DNA from: Nepenthes gracilis
Lineage: Eukaryota > Streptophyta > Magnoliopsida > Caryophyllales > Nepenthaceae
Length of the DNA: 64,000 bases
Direction of reading: 5' to 3'
Assembly (NCBI GenBank): GCA_033239525.1
Contig: BSYO01000014.1
Coordinates: forward strand, 18,770,021-18,834,020
Each line of letters opens with the position of its first letter. The first letter of the stretch is position 1. The notes beneath the pieces are model-generated. The model searched no databases. It saw only the letters and a list, made by a program, of their open reading frames with translations, and had not been told where the DNA came from. Of this stretch, positions 1 to 10,760 are shown piece after piece. The position numbers and the translations under genes were made by a program.

Positions 1-1109
1 ATATATAAAGTTGTCGGATGGACTCTAGGTGAAGAGGAAAGAGCACCTAGTATGCAAAGTTGAGGAAAAGCCTCTACTAAAGTAGGCTCTTCGACAATGG
101 TGTAAGAAGTTTGAGTTAGTGATGTGAAGAAAGGCTACTGAAAAACTATTTTAGACCATTGTGTATTGGTGCAAAGGTTCTCTGAAGAAGACTGTATTAC
201 TCTCCTGCCCTACGTGGATAACATGCTTATTATAGGATGATATTCTTTTGGATTAGTGAATTAAAGAAGCAATAAAACAAGTATGTTGCTATGAAAGACA
301 CAGAGCTAGGGAAGGTGAGTTTTGGCATAAGAATCTTTTGAGTCCAAAAGGGGAAGAAATATTGAATATCCTAAGAGAGCTACATGGAACAAGTGTTTCG
401 AATATTGAATGTACAAAGACAAGGACGATGTTGAATGACTTACGTATGATTCATTCATCATTAGTTTGATGTATTCTATGATGTGTTCGAGGCTAGATAT
501 GGTTTACACAATTGGAATCATTATTTAGATCCTTTTTAATACTGAAAAGGAGCATTGGTCTTTTGTGAAGTAGATCCTCAGGTGCCTCCAGAATATAGGG
601 TTGGCTTGTGTTGTGGCAATGAGAGGCCTATTTTGGTTAGATATATTTATGCCGACATATTGAGCAACATTGACTCTAGGAAGTTCACCACAGGGTGTTT
701 AATTAGGCTTTTGGGAGGCAATGTATCTTTATAGCCAAAGCTGCAAAAGTATGCACTTTCTACCACAAACTTGAATTTATCACAATTTTGGAAACTAGCA
801 AAGAGATATTGTGGATGAGATAATTCATTCACAAACTCAACTTCAAGCGAGATCTTTATGTGGTACTTTATTATAGTTAGAGCATGAGTCACTTATATAA
901 GAGCTCCTCATTTCATTATAGATCGAATCATACTGATTTGAGATATCATTGGAAAAGGAATGCTCTTTGGTGTTAGAGTAATGATTGAAAAGCTCAAGAC
1001 CGATGACAATAGGTCAGATTTGTTGACTAAAGCTTGCAAAAAGGAAAGCTTGAAGCATGTCAAGATAATGCCAAAATGGTGATGTCCCACAATGTCATGA
1101 ATGGAAGTT
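1..1109 (+). mobile_element. Decayed Copia retrotransposon, 3' part of pol (RT to RNase H)
   Basis: Three-frame reading of the plus strand gives Copia polymerase pieces in the right order. There is an RT-like segment near 40-120 (LVCKVEEKP, ALRQWCKKFE), a degraded YVDDM region near 205-240, then MKDTELGKVSFGIRI near 292-330. An RNase H segment follows near 668-760 (DSRKFTTGC, GGNVSL, PKLQKYALSTT), and a tail near 930-1090 matches the usual Copia C-terminus before the LTR. Stops and frameshifts are frequent, so this is a dead copy. The RT start and everything 5' of it lie outside the window. The pol end and LTR start match the minus-strand element at 58.2-60.8 kb, so both belong to one family. 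Confidence 0.8.
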
Positions 1110-1915
1110 TGTTGGGATAAGTCATTTCTTTATAAATTTCATACCTATTGTATATATGTACATCTTGTAGCGGCTTTGGAGCAAATTACTTCCAGAATTG
1201 TTTGCGAGAGAATTGTGCAACAAATGATCGAGCAAGTGACTTCTAGAATCATTGGCAAGATAATTATGCGATAGGCGCCCAAGCATGTGACTTCCAGAAT
1301 TGTTCGCAGGAAAATTGCATGATAGATGCTTGAGTTTGTGACCTCTAGAATCATTCAAAGAAGGTTCATGTGATAGGTGCTCAAACGGAATGGAAAGTTC
1401 CAATAGTGTTTGCATAAGGTGCACTCAAGCGGCCTATGTGCATTTAGATGCCTACGCAATTTTCAGGTCAACCCCTGGAATTCATCTTGTAACACAAGAG
1501 TGGGGCCTAAGAGAGATAGAAAAGAAGAGGATGCTTTTGCCATTAGTTTGGGCTTTGATTTGTGTTCCGTTCTTGGTATATCTTAGAGATATTGTTCCAA
1601 ACTCGATGTAGAACATTTCTACGGGTTGATTTTTCTCATTTGCTCACTTATTCATACGTAGCTCAGGTTGTTTGCTTACCTAAGGTGTTCGGAGAGTTTG
1701 TATAACTGAAACTGATATTTAATGTAGACATATTTCGGACATTAAGTCAAGTGGTTTTCCCCCTATTTGAGAAGGTACTTTCCAGGAAAAAAATCTTGTG
1801 CTCTTATCTTGTAATTTCATCATTATCTTGACTCAATCAAGTAAATGGGAGATTTTTAGATTGGGTTTAATCTCGATTTCACGAACTTGAAACTCTGGTG
1901 TACCTGCGAACCCTA
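1110..1915 (+). mobile_element. 3' LTR of the left-edge Copia element
   Basis: The LTR begins with TGTTGGGATAAGTC directly after the pol tail. The same start (TATTGGGATAAGTC) follows the pol tail of the minus-strand Copia element at 58.9 kb. The 3' end is less certain. The stretch near 1740-1910 aligns loosely with the end of the 58.2-kb LTR, and CGAACCCTAC near 1905-1914 may correspond to its CCCAACA terminus. This copy is longer than its relative because it contains a 51-bp tandem repeat. The LTR abuts the putative first intron of the bS21 gene, so the insertion probably lies within that gene. Confidence 0.65.
1179..1425. repeat. 51-bp tandem repeat inside the Copia LTR
   Basis: Four units of exactly 51 bp start at 1179, 1230, 1281 and 1332. 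A diverged, shortened fifth unit starts at 1383. Each carries a core like GACTTCTAGAATCATT followed by a variable stretch and a GATAGGTGCTC-like end. The period is a multiple of three, so reverse-strand ORFs show a repeating peptide, but these are not genes. The related LTR at 58.2-58.9 kb seems to have only one equivalent unit. Confidence 0.85.
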
Positions 1916-1955
1916 CTATTCATCATTGAAGCCAGAAAATGAACTTGAAATTGGA

Positions 1956-1977
1956 CAGAGAGAGAGAGAGAGAGAGG
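1956..1977. repeat. (GA)n microsatellite in bS21 intron
   Basis: A run of alternating G and A of about 22 bases lies just inside the presumed first intron of the minus-strand bS21 gene. Read-through of this tract produces a SLSLSLS tail in the unspliced ORF, which supports the view that the ORF extends past a real splice donor. Confidence 0.9.
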
Positions 1978-1998
1978 TAGATAGAGAGAAAAGGGGAC

Positions 1999-2456
1999 CT
2001 TCTTCGGCTGTTACGCTTGGCAGCCTCACGTGTCTTGCGCTTCCTCTCATCCTGCTTGTTCTCAAAGAACCTCCGCCTCTTACACTCCTGAATAACACCA
2101 GCTTTCATCACCTCCCTTCTGAACCGATTCAACAACCTCTCTTCCGGCTCGTTCTCATCCACCACCACCTGCACGTTGTACGCTGATCTGAAGTAAAGTG
2201 TATTCGAATAAGCTAAAGAAGGGCAGACCACAGCCGTCAAATCACGCGGGTAATCTGTATCGCGATTCCCCACCAGTGGGACCAACCAGTCTTCCTTCTT
2301 GGGTGAGAGAGAGATTGACTGAGGAGGAGGAGACGAGGAATTGGAAGACGAGGAGAAAGGTGGCGGGTGGAATTGGGGTTGTGGAGATTTGGGAGGAGGT
2401 GGTTTAGAGGGTAAGAGGAAAGAGAAGAAATTGGATATGGGTGAGGCCGAAGCCAT
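1999..2456 (-). CDS. GHS1: Plastid 30S ribosomal protein bS21c, exon 1
   Basis: The 152-codon exon encodes a nucleus-encoded plastid ribosomal protein bS21, a small-subunit protein acting in chloroplast translation. Residues 1 to about 75 are rich in Ser, Pro and few acids, as in a chloroplast transit peptide, and begin MASASPISNF. The bS21 domain spans about residues 93-153 (YNVQVVVDENEPEE, RFRREVMKAGV, FENKQDERKRKTREAAK). The start at 2456 is the first in-frame Met of the transit peptide. An AAG|GT donor ends the exon at 1999 in phase 2; beyond it the frame runs into a GA/CT microsatellite and loses similarity. Exon 2, expected to carry a short C-terminal tail, is not in the window, and a Copia LTR occupies the downstream side. 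In Arabidopsis the homologue is GHS1 (glucose hypersensitive 1). Identity of the domain is secure; whether this copy is intact is unknown. Confidence 0.88.
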
Positions 2457-2673
2457 TGGTGAAAGCTTCGCGGTGGAAAGCTCAGCTGTGGTTTCAGCGT
2501 TCGGAAGAGCGTCCCGCTCCTTGACACGCTGTTTTTCTGGATAGAGGAGTGACTCAGGAGCGTCAGCCTTTCGTCGTTAATTTCCTCAACGTAGAAATAT
2601 GAGTTAATATTATTTTAAATAAATTTATTAGTTTATATCGTTAAAATATCATATTAAGTATTTTTACTATCAT
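2457..2673 (-). promoter_or_regulatory. Presumed 5' UTR and promoter region of bS21 gene
   Basis: The segment next to the start codon (2457-2580) is GC-richer than its surroundings and without repeats, as expected of a 5' UTR. Beyond about 2590 the sequence becomes AT-rich, with GATATAAACTA on the minus strand near 2630-2640 as a possible TATA element. A MITE begins at about 2674. The call is inferred from position; no promoter motif is decisive. Confidence 0.35.
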
Positions 2674-2907
2674 AGGATTGAGGGGGCGTCCTTCTCCCCA
2701 GTGGAGAAGGACCGTCCTTTTCTTAATTCGGGTCATCGGATGTAAAATTCGACGGTTATGTATTTTGGATGATTAAATTTAAAATCGAACAGTCCACGTT
2801 ATATTATCCATTTAAAACGTGTGGACCGTCAGATTTTACATCCGACGGTTTAGATGAGGAGAATGACGATCTTTCTCCACAAGGGAGAATGATGCCCCCC
2901 GGATCCC
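2674..2907. mobile_element. MITE-like element with long terminal inverted repeats
   Basis: The two ends are inverted copies over about 75 bp. The left arm reads AGGATTGAGGGGGCG then CTTCTCCC, GTGGAGAAGGA and CGGATGTAAAATTCGACGG. The reverse complement of the right end reads GGGATCCGGGGGGCA, then ATTCTCCC, GTGGAGAAAGA and CGGATGTAAAATCTGACGG. The middle is AT-rich and there is no ORF. The size of about 234 bp and the position upstream of a gene are typical of MITEs. A clear target-site duplication was not found, so the superfamily is left open. Confidence 0.75.
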
Positions 2908-2984
2908 AATTAAAGAGGTTATATTGTTAAATTTTAAATTTTAAAGGGTTTATTCTATAACAATTATTTTTACCGAAGAGGGAC

Positions 2985-3172
2985 ATGGAGGCTCCTATCT
3001 CTTAAAATATAAATGAAATTATTTTTTAAAAAAAAATTATTTATTTTTTAATAGATAGTTATAATTTAATAAATAATTTTTAATTTTTTTTAAAAAAAAT
3101 TAAATTATAATTATTATTTTAAAAATAAATAATTAAAATCTAAATAATAACATTTTAAAATATCTCCCTTAA
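2985..3172. repeat. AT-rich inverted repeat, possible second MITE
   Basis: Both halves contain TTATTTATTTTTTAATA-like and TATAATTTAAT blocks in inverted order around a centre near 3090. The outer ends read roughly TCCTATCTCTTAAAATA and, inverted, GGGAGATATTTTAAAAT. Extreme AT content makes chance self-complementarity likely, so this is a weaker call than the neighbouring MITE. Confidence 0.45.
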
Positions 3173-4975
3173 TCCTACTCAAGATTGGGCTGTCAGGTGG
3201 GCCCTGGGTTCCGGGGCTCAAGATTTGACCTAGGCTGTAAGGCAAAACCATTTACATGTATTTTTATTGATCCACAGAAAAATTTTAATAGAATATTTAG
3301 ATAACTGTTATTAAAGTTTTAATGGAGACAAATTTTTAAAATGAATGGTTCATTTTTTTTCGTAAAAAAAATAAAAAAATATATATTAAAAATGCAATTG
3401 ATGTGGTTCACATAATTTAGAATGTAGAAAACTATCGCCTAGGAATCCCTGGTTTGCTGCATCTCTTTATATGTATTTGATATATTTTATTTTTATATAT
3501 TGGATAAATATATAACTGATAAAATTAAATTTTATACAATTTTATAAGTATTTATTTTTTAAAAAAATTTAAATTATAAATTAAATATTTAATAGATTCT
3601 GATACGTTTTTAAAATGTAAAAAAAAAAAAAAAGGTATATATAATTTTTTTTATAATAAAAATACTGGCCATTAAATTTAATCCAAATGTAAAAATAAGA
3701 GATATATAGATTATATCTACTGTGAAGATGGCCCCAAACTAATCTCACAAGTAAAAATAACAATTCAATTCTAACATTAATTTTATGGAATGGACCAGAA
3801 TTCGAAGAGAGAAAATAAGTATTATATAAAAATTATAATTATTAGCAAAGTAAAAATAAGTAATGTCAAAAATATTTATCTATATTTTATTTTTATTTTT
3901 ATTTTTAGATAATACTTATTTATCTTTCGTATTTGTTCGTTCTAACCAACACACAAGCAAGAATAATTCGAATATTCATTAGACTCAAAATCTCTAAATT
4001 TCTAGGGGTATCTTGATTCAATTCTGATGTGTACCTTGAAATATTAATTTGGCTTATGGCCCATTAGAAAGTGACTCAAGGCCTTGAATTAGTTTATTAT
4101 GCATCACAAATAAAATAAAGTCCAAATAAGTGTCATGTGATTACTCCCAAAATCCAATATTCAAATTAGTGTATATCTAAACTGTTAAAAGAATATTAAG
4201 AGAATGATTAACCTTGGAAAATTTTAGAGGAAATAAAATAATATTTCTTATGATAAGCCATATTTAGAATTAGAGATAATTTATTTATTTAAGTATTTGA
4301 TAAATTGTCTAGAAAAAATCATTTTTTCTTTTCTTGTTAAGTGCCCTCTTTCTCTCCTTTTGTTGCTTGCCCAACTCAGGAGCTCGTTTCCCTTTTATAG
4401 GCAAAGGCCTTCATTAGAATGGCTGCCTTCATACACTTGTATTCATGTCATCTTTTGATCAAATGCATGTTTGAAGTATACCATATGGCAATGATGTATT
4501 GAAAAATTAGTGCCTCACAAGCCCTACCTTATATTTTAGGTCGGCGCCCAACTAGCTATGATTAGCGATATTATCTAGCAATCCCTCTTTCTATTAGAAC
4601 TAGCCTCTACCTCAACATATTTTTAGTGTATACTTTATCAATGTTTTTTTAATTTTAAGTTGCTCAATTTTAGTCTGTACAATAGTCTGCTACTGTGTGA
4701 TGTCAGAATAAGATAATTATTGTCTTTAACGAATTAAGTTGGGCCAATATATCTAGGCCAGATATTGTGTATTGTGTTTGTTCTTTGATACTTTGGGTTG
4801 ATCTATATCATATCGGCTTCCAACATTAGCCTCCTAGTGTTTGAATACCCCCGATCTCAAAAGCTATTGGCTTCTATTTAGATTCCTAGTTTATCTATTC
4901 GTATGAGCCCAATTTCTATTTATTAGTTTCTGGTAAGGGGTCAGCAAGAGGTTGACTTAGGTGGTGGTTCAAGTC
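3173..4975. other. Intergenic AT-rich stretch, nothing recognised
   Basis: This stretch is AT-rich with scattered homopolymer runs, including a 15-base A run near 3619-3633. No ORF shows a recognisable domain and no terminal repeats were seen. Confidence 0.5.
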
Positions 4976-5330
4976 AATGGAAGGCTTCATTCGAATGAAT
5001 CCTTTCACTAGAGTGGTCTTAATTCATTTGAACAGCTTATCATTAAGGTTCATTTGAACGTCATCCAAACTCTTCGTTTATCCAAGTTGTTCAGCTCATC
5101 TGAACTGTTCAATTGGTTTATTTAAACGAGTTGTTCATTCAAATTTCTAATTCATTTGAACTATTCGTTTGGTTCATCTAAACAAATTATTCATTTGAAT
5201 TATTTGTTTATTCGAACTCTTCATTATTACTATTCATTTGAATGTTAGTTCATTGAACTCTTCATTCATCTAAAAGATTCATCCAAATATTTAGTTCATC
5301 TAAATTTTTTCATTCATCTAAGTGAGATAT
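4976..5330. repeat. Degenerate TTCATTTGAAC-type short tandem repeat
   Basis: The motif TTCATTTGAAC and variants (TTCATCTAAAC, TTCATTCGAA) recur roughly every 15-25 bases over about 350 bp. Many copies are near-palindromic (TTCATTTGAA against TTCAAATGAA). This is a diverged minisatellite, perhaps part of an old LTR, directly upstream of a Gypsy-type coding remnant. Confidence 0.6.
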
Positions 5331-5469
5331 ATGATTGAGATCCACAGAGTTACGATAATTGTTGGAGGTCAGAGGGGTCAACCTGTGTTCAACGGGCAAT
5401 TGACCCAACTTGTTGCCGCATCCTCCTTTCTACCACCCCACTCTTCCACCATCAACTTTTGTTGGCCTT

Positions 5470-6350
5470 TATGAGTATATTTAAGATATCTTCTCATATG
5501 TTTACTCACGATTTGTCAAAATTACAATAGGGATATGAAATTTTCTCAAGTTATGAGATAATAGTTCCTCATCTAGACGAGAGGGCATCCTCCACGTCGC
5601 AGAATTGCATCACTATTTATGATGCCACTATGCTAGCTATGTTCATTTCCCACTTGTTCCATAATTGATGACTCTTCTAGATGTTGTAGGTGTACCCTTG
5701 GCTCAGTTCATACCAAACACGGTGAAGTATATTATAGCTTTGTTTATATTTTTTTGTCAGCAAAAACATTTAACGTCTCCTGTGGTCTTCAGAGTTGTGT
5801 TAAAATTTAATAGCAAAAATTCTGACTGGTTTTATATTTCCCTAAAAAGATGCTATTATTTTCCGATAAAAATTCTAACTCCAGAAATAAATAAAAATCT
5901 CGCTTCTTTTTCCTGGGATGCAACCGTAGTTGGTCCGAACCTTCCAAATGGGGTGAGTTGAACCCCACTTTCTGTTGGGATACGTCAGGCGTCAGCCGCT
6001 ATTCTATCCAAGTAGAGCTTCTTTTTTTGGGTTCAATTAAGCTAAAGGAAATGAGTTTTTATATAAAAGAAAAGTCACTTTTGGATATGGGACGGAGCCT
6101 TGTCGCTGATGGGATTAGGATTGTCGTCGCTATGGAGGCAACGACAGGTCAAATTTGAGAGGAAAAATCCCATCTCGTCAAAAAGAAGAGGCTGGTACTT
6201 CACGCAGGTATCGCTAAAACCTCACTCATGGGTTGCCAGACATCAAAACAAGCTTACTCTTCATCAGGGCAGCGAGGACTGGGTAGTGTTTCCAATGAGG
6301 GCTCAGAGGAGGACGAAGAGAGAGGAGAATGGGACGTCATCCGGCTCCAA
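5470..6350 (+). pseudogene. Remnant of Gypsy-associated Transposase_28-like protein
   Basis: Plus-strand frames carry pieces reminiscent of the plant domain I know as PF04195 (Transposase_28, 'putative gypsy type transposon'). They include ITIYDATMLAMF near 5611-5646, PLAQFIPNTVKYIIALFIFF near 5695-5754 (compare PAQLxPNxWR in the family), and SPVVFRVVLKF then DWFYISLKR near 5777-5850. A later part near 6080-6350 has a basic KKKRL stretch and an acidic GSEEDEERGE tail. Frames shift and stop, so it is non-functional. The same domain occurs in the antisense ORF of the Tat-like element at 44.4-46.3 kb, so this may be the trace of another such element in minus orientation. Similarity was judged by eye. 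Confidence 0.5.
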
Positions 6351-6574
6351 GTAGGCGCCTTGAGAGACTATGACTCCACAGGACACGGTTGCCACAGGTT
6401 GAATGTTACGAACTCTTCAGTATACTATTGGAAGCTCACTCACTGAGTTTGCCTTGAAGACGAAATATCCATACAATGATACTTAATACTACATACTGAT
6501 TTATTTTTTATTTTTGGGATGATGGTTTTCTGTTTTTGGTTTAAGGTGCTCGTTGCTATACTGGGAAGATATGA

Positions 6575-6720
6575 AAAATATCATTTCAATCTCTCTCTCT
6601 CGTTTGCTTTCTCTGTTCCCTCTCCCTCTGACTCTCTCTCTCTACTTTTTCTTCCCTCTTTGTCACCGTCTTCCTCTGCTGAATTCCCCTCCCCCATATT
6701 CTCCAGTTCTCTTCGCTCGC
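6575..6720. repeat. CT-rich low-complexity tract
   Basis: A run of CTCTCT and CCTCTC blocks covers about 145 bp. ORFs here are Ser/Leu/Pro-rich artefacts of the composition. Confidence 0.7.
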
Positions 6721-6759
6721 CTTAAACACTGCAATCGCTGGTGTCATCCACTGTAACCG

Positions 6760-7730
6760 TATCATTGAATGTGGCTTATATTAAACCAATAAGCATGGTA
6801 GCAGCGATTCTATGTGGGCTGGAGCATTGGCACACTTGTGCACCCCCAACAGCTGTCAGGAATCATCCATGAAGTTTGGAATTTATTTTTATTGTTACGT
6901 AATGAATATCATAAATGGGTAATAAATTTAAAAAATAATACTCAAACAAAGCATAGTCTAAAGTATATATGAGCCAAGATAACTGAACAAAATCTTAGAA
7001 CACATGGCATTGAACAACTAAAAATCATGAAAGTAATAAAAAACAAAGAGATAAAGATAAGGCAGTGAGAACCCCACACCGAGGTGGAGTAGTTGGATTG
7101 CAGTAAGGCACATGAGGGTCTAGGTCGAACTACCTGGAACTAACTAGGGAAGAGTGTCACGAAGTCCCGAGCCCCTTGGGCTGAACCACCATGCATGAAC
7201 ACACGAGAACCGCCACGAAGCAATCCTTGTTCAAAACCAAGCCTAATAATATCGAAACTTCCAAAGGCTGAACCATGGCAGCGGTAAACTACAGGGATCA
7301 ACTACCAAAGATAAAAGGATCTAGACACTGGTATGGTAGTTATCTAGCTGAATGGGAAATAAAAGAGTGAAATGCCAGGAGCAAAGTTGTTACATGACAT
7401 GTTCATTTCACTGGGAGACTTGTTTCAATAATATTAAGGGCAGCCTTACAATTAGATGGTAGTATCAATAGGTGTTTCAGTTAAACATATAATTTAGCCT
7501 AAAATCCAAAATATGCATCTATTTCATTATCCTGAAATTGGTATAAAACATTTGGCGGTTGGAAAATTAAAATCTTTCGAAATATTTTCTCGACAAACCT
7601 AGAATTTACTTTGGGCATGTGTGCATTGATTTTGGATCAAGTTTGTGATTCTAGTTCAGAAGTTCATTGTTTATATAGGTATTGGTGTTTAGAATAAGAA
7701 GTAACTAGATAGAATTTAATACGTGTAATT
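6760..7730. other. Unassigned intergenic stretch
   Basis: The part at about 7040-7330 is less AT-rich than its surroundings and may be a decayed transposon fragment, but no protein domain, LTR ends or repeat pair could be recognised. Confidence 0.3.
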
Positions 7731-7739
7731 ATGCATAAT

Positions 7740-8150
7740 CATAAAATTTAAATACGTAATTTCAATATACATAAAGAAAATATGAATCTAAGTTCTTAAA
7801 ATTACAATCCATTGCCATTCATAAGATATAAAATTAAATTATAGAATATTAGAAAATATCAGATACAATAATAATAATAAAACTCATGAATAATGTATTC
7901 ATATAAAAACTCTCTAGGTAATCAGGTGCTAATTAAAAACTTACTATAAAATAATAGTCGACTTCTAGGCTGGTCATTTAAACTTTCTAATCTTTAGTCA
8001 ACTACCACCATACACATGCCCATATAAAGAACTCCTTAGATTTGTAAACCTAAATATATACTTATGCTTTTCCAAGTAGATTGTCATTGACAGAACTATT
8101 CAAATCACAAACAAGATATTAGTGCCATGCATGAGTTATTAGCCTTAGAT
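7740..8150. repeat. Diverged direct repeat, copy 1
   Basis: The order of short blocks here (AAGAAAATATGAATCTAAG, ATTGCCATTCATAAG, TATAGAATATTAGAAAATAT, AATGTATTCATA) is repeated in the same orientation at 10430-10760. The two copies are about 2.65 kb apart and heavily diverged. They could be the LTRs of a very old element or an old duplication. Confidence 0.45.
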
Positions 8151-10429
8151 TGTTTTAATTATTTTGATAATAATAAATATATGTCTACAATTAGATTGAA
8201 AAACATTCATTAACGTATTGAAAAAGAGAGGGGGAGATTTTAATTAAGTAATATAATTATTTGACAATCATTATTTAACACCAGCCACACCCAGAATTAT
8301 GAAATATTGCAAGTTAGGAATATATGATTTAGTATTATGGTAAGAGATCTTAAGCCTTCCAAGAAGACATCATCAACAGAGAAAAAAAAATCTTTAAAGT
8401 GTTTTGCCCTTTTTTCCAAACCTCGCAGATGATTTCAAAGGTTCTCAAACAAAACTCTCCACTGATCTACCATGCCCCTTTGTGATTTTAAGGAGGTTGA
8501 GTCATTCATATTGAACAACTCCAAGTCAATTCAATTTTAGATTCATGGCAAGTGGGAAGAATTGTTTCGCCTGACCGAAAATCTAGCAAAACCTTCTCGA
8601 GAAATTTTCGCAATCCAAAATTGAAGAGAACCTCAAACAGTACATTATGGACTATTTTCACTTGAATCAAGTATTGCGCAAACAGTATTTTCACTTCGAA
8701 TTCAAATTTATTGGACCCAAAATCTAAGTAAACTTCAAGTGTATTTCGATTGACCCACGATTTAAACGAATTTCAAGCAAAATCATTCTTGTTATATTCA
8801 CATGAGCCAAAAATAAGGTGAACCTTTAGAAACCCTTTCTTTGAAAAGTTTTTCTCAAATAAATATAAAGCAAACTTCCAATGAAACATTTTGGACGACA
8901 CTTAGGGCCTTGCTTATTCAACAGTAAATCTTACTAAAACTAGTTGCCTCAACGAATCGATAAAAGAAATATTTTAAAGGCCTAGCTTCGTGGATATTTG
9001 AATGTTCGCTCAGATTAGCAAGAGTATAATAGACAGACATTATCGAATAGGTTAATTTTGGATTAGTTTTCTGATTTAGTATAATTGTTTCTTATTTATT
9101 GAGAAACCAGCATTTAAAGTCAAAGTCCTAAATGGAGGTGGATAGATATTATTATATTGGATCATAAAATTTTAATATGCTAATCTTGTTAGGTCCAACT
9201 TTAGTATTGACAAATTTTATAATATTGAATTGTATTTTATCTATTATTTTATTATATTTTGTGCACAAGTATAAGGGTTAGGATTGTATTTGGTTAAGGT
9301 GAAAAGATACATTTGGCACAAATATTAGTTTGTGCAAAAGTTTGTTTGAGTGATTTCATGCAACCTCAAGATGGGTCTACGTACAAGTGAAAGCATGCAG
9401 TGCTTGAACTAGAGTTTAGAGGCTATTCCATACAGGTGTATAAGCTCTCAATGCTATGTAGCAAACCCGTATGATATCCGCCTTATAGATGCTTATGCTG
9501 CACATGTTTAGAGACGAATAGAAAATAGTCAACAAGACAGTGTCTCATGCTATAGAGTTCCAAATATGAAACACTATTGGTTCGAGTATTAGAATATCAA
9601 ACCGATTACTTTGGTGCATGTTTCATGCAAGGTTTATAAGATTTTAGTTTCAGTGAAATTGTAGCTTTGTCCGCTTCTGGTTTCACTTAATTAATTTATT
9701 TTGAAGTTTGCACTAGTTTTAAAAAGTATAAACTTCGTTGTATTTTAAAAATAACATCATATTTGACAAGTAATGACCACCTTCTTTGGGTTCATTAATG
9801 TGTGATTGTGATATTTGAGAGAAATTTTCATTTCTTTGGGTATCCTTCTCTTTTGTTTGATATGAGAGCCTTGTTATGTTAAGATCTCTAACTTTTTTTT
9901 CCCCCTATTCTAATGCTACACTTTATTAGTCTATAAATTATAAAGCTCCAAAGAGTGGCTTTTGTATAGATTTGAGGTGTATTTTGATTAGAAAAGTTCA
10001 ATTAATCAGATATCCACTTAAAAGAGGCTAAAAGGTGTTTGGATAGCTACATGTTTGTATATTTATAGAGGATATCAGACGGTCACTTATTTTGGTTAGT
10101 TAGTTTGAGATTCTAGTGTATCTATTCATCAATTTATAAGTTAACTTTTTTTCTATGATTTTTTCGGTTGGCAACTCAAAATTTGAAAGATTTTCTCTGT
10201 AAACAAATGGTTTAAGAATTTCTCTTTATCACCAAAATATAACATTCTCTTCATTTTTGCATTTTACTTTGTGTTTGATATATATAAGTGATCATGACTT
10301 ATATTTAAATATATAAATATGTATATTTTTTTTTACATATATTGAAATTGCAAATTTCTATTTTGAACATTTATGAAGAAATACCTATTCACCTCTCTAG
10401 GTTTGCACCATTTTATCAACTCTGATTCA
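8151..10429. other. AT-rich stretch between the diverged direct repeats
   Basis: No coding domain was recognised in any frame. The only longer ORF (8506-8694, minus) is low complexity in character and matches nothing I know. Confidence 0.4.
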
Positions 10430-10760
10430 TGTAAAGAAATTATGGATCTAAATTTTTAAACTAAACCCATTATCATTCACAAGTATAGATATAAAACTAA
10501 AATGTAGAATGATAGAAAAATATAATATAGTGATGAAAAAAAACTTGTGAACAATATATTCATAAAAAAATTATTCAAGTTATCAATTATCAACTAAAAA
10601 CCTACTATATTATGCTAGCCCCCATCAGACAAATGCAAGACATTTGACTATTTAAAACATTCTTTACATTTATAAACTCTTATTTATGCCAAAGCCTTCT
10701 TGTGGACATAACTCTACAAACCACAAATGATGCCTCAATACCATACACTAAGCAACACTT
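10430..10760. repeat. Diverged direct repeat, copy 2
   Basis: Blocks such as AAGAAATTATGGATCTAAA, ATTATCATTCACAAG, TAGAATGATAGAAAAATAT and AATATATTCATA match the order seen at 7740-8150. Weaker similarity may continue to about 10960. Confidence 0.45.

Noticed and set aside
1122..1424. Repeat-containing minus-strand ORFs that look like a repeat protein
   Set aside because: The pattern is produced by the 51-bp DNA repeat of a Copia LTR, whose period is a multiple of three.
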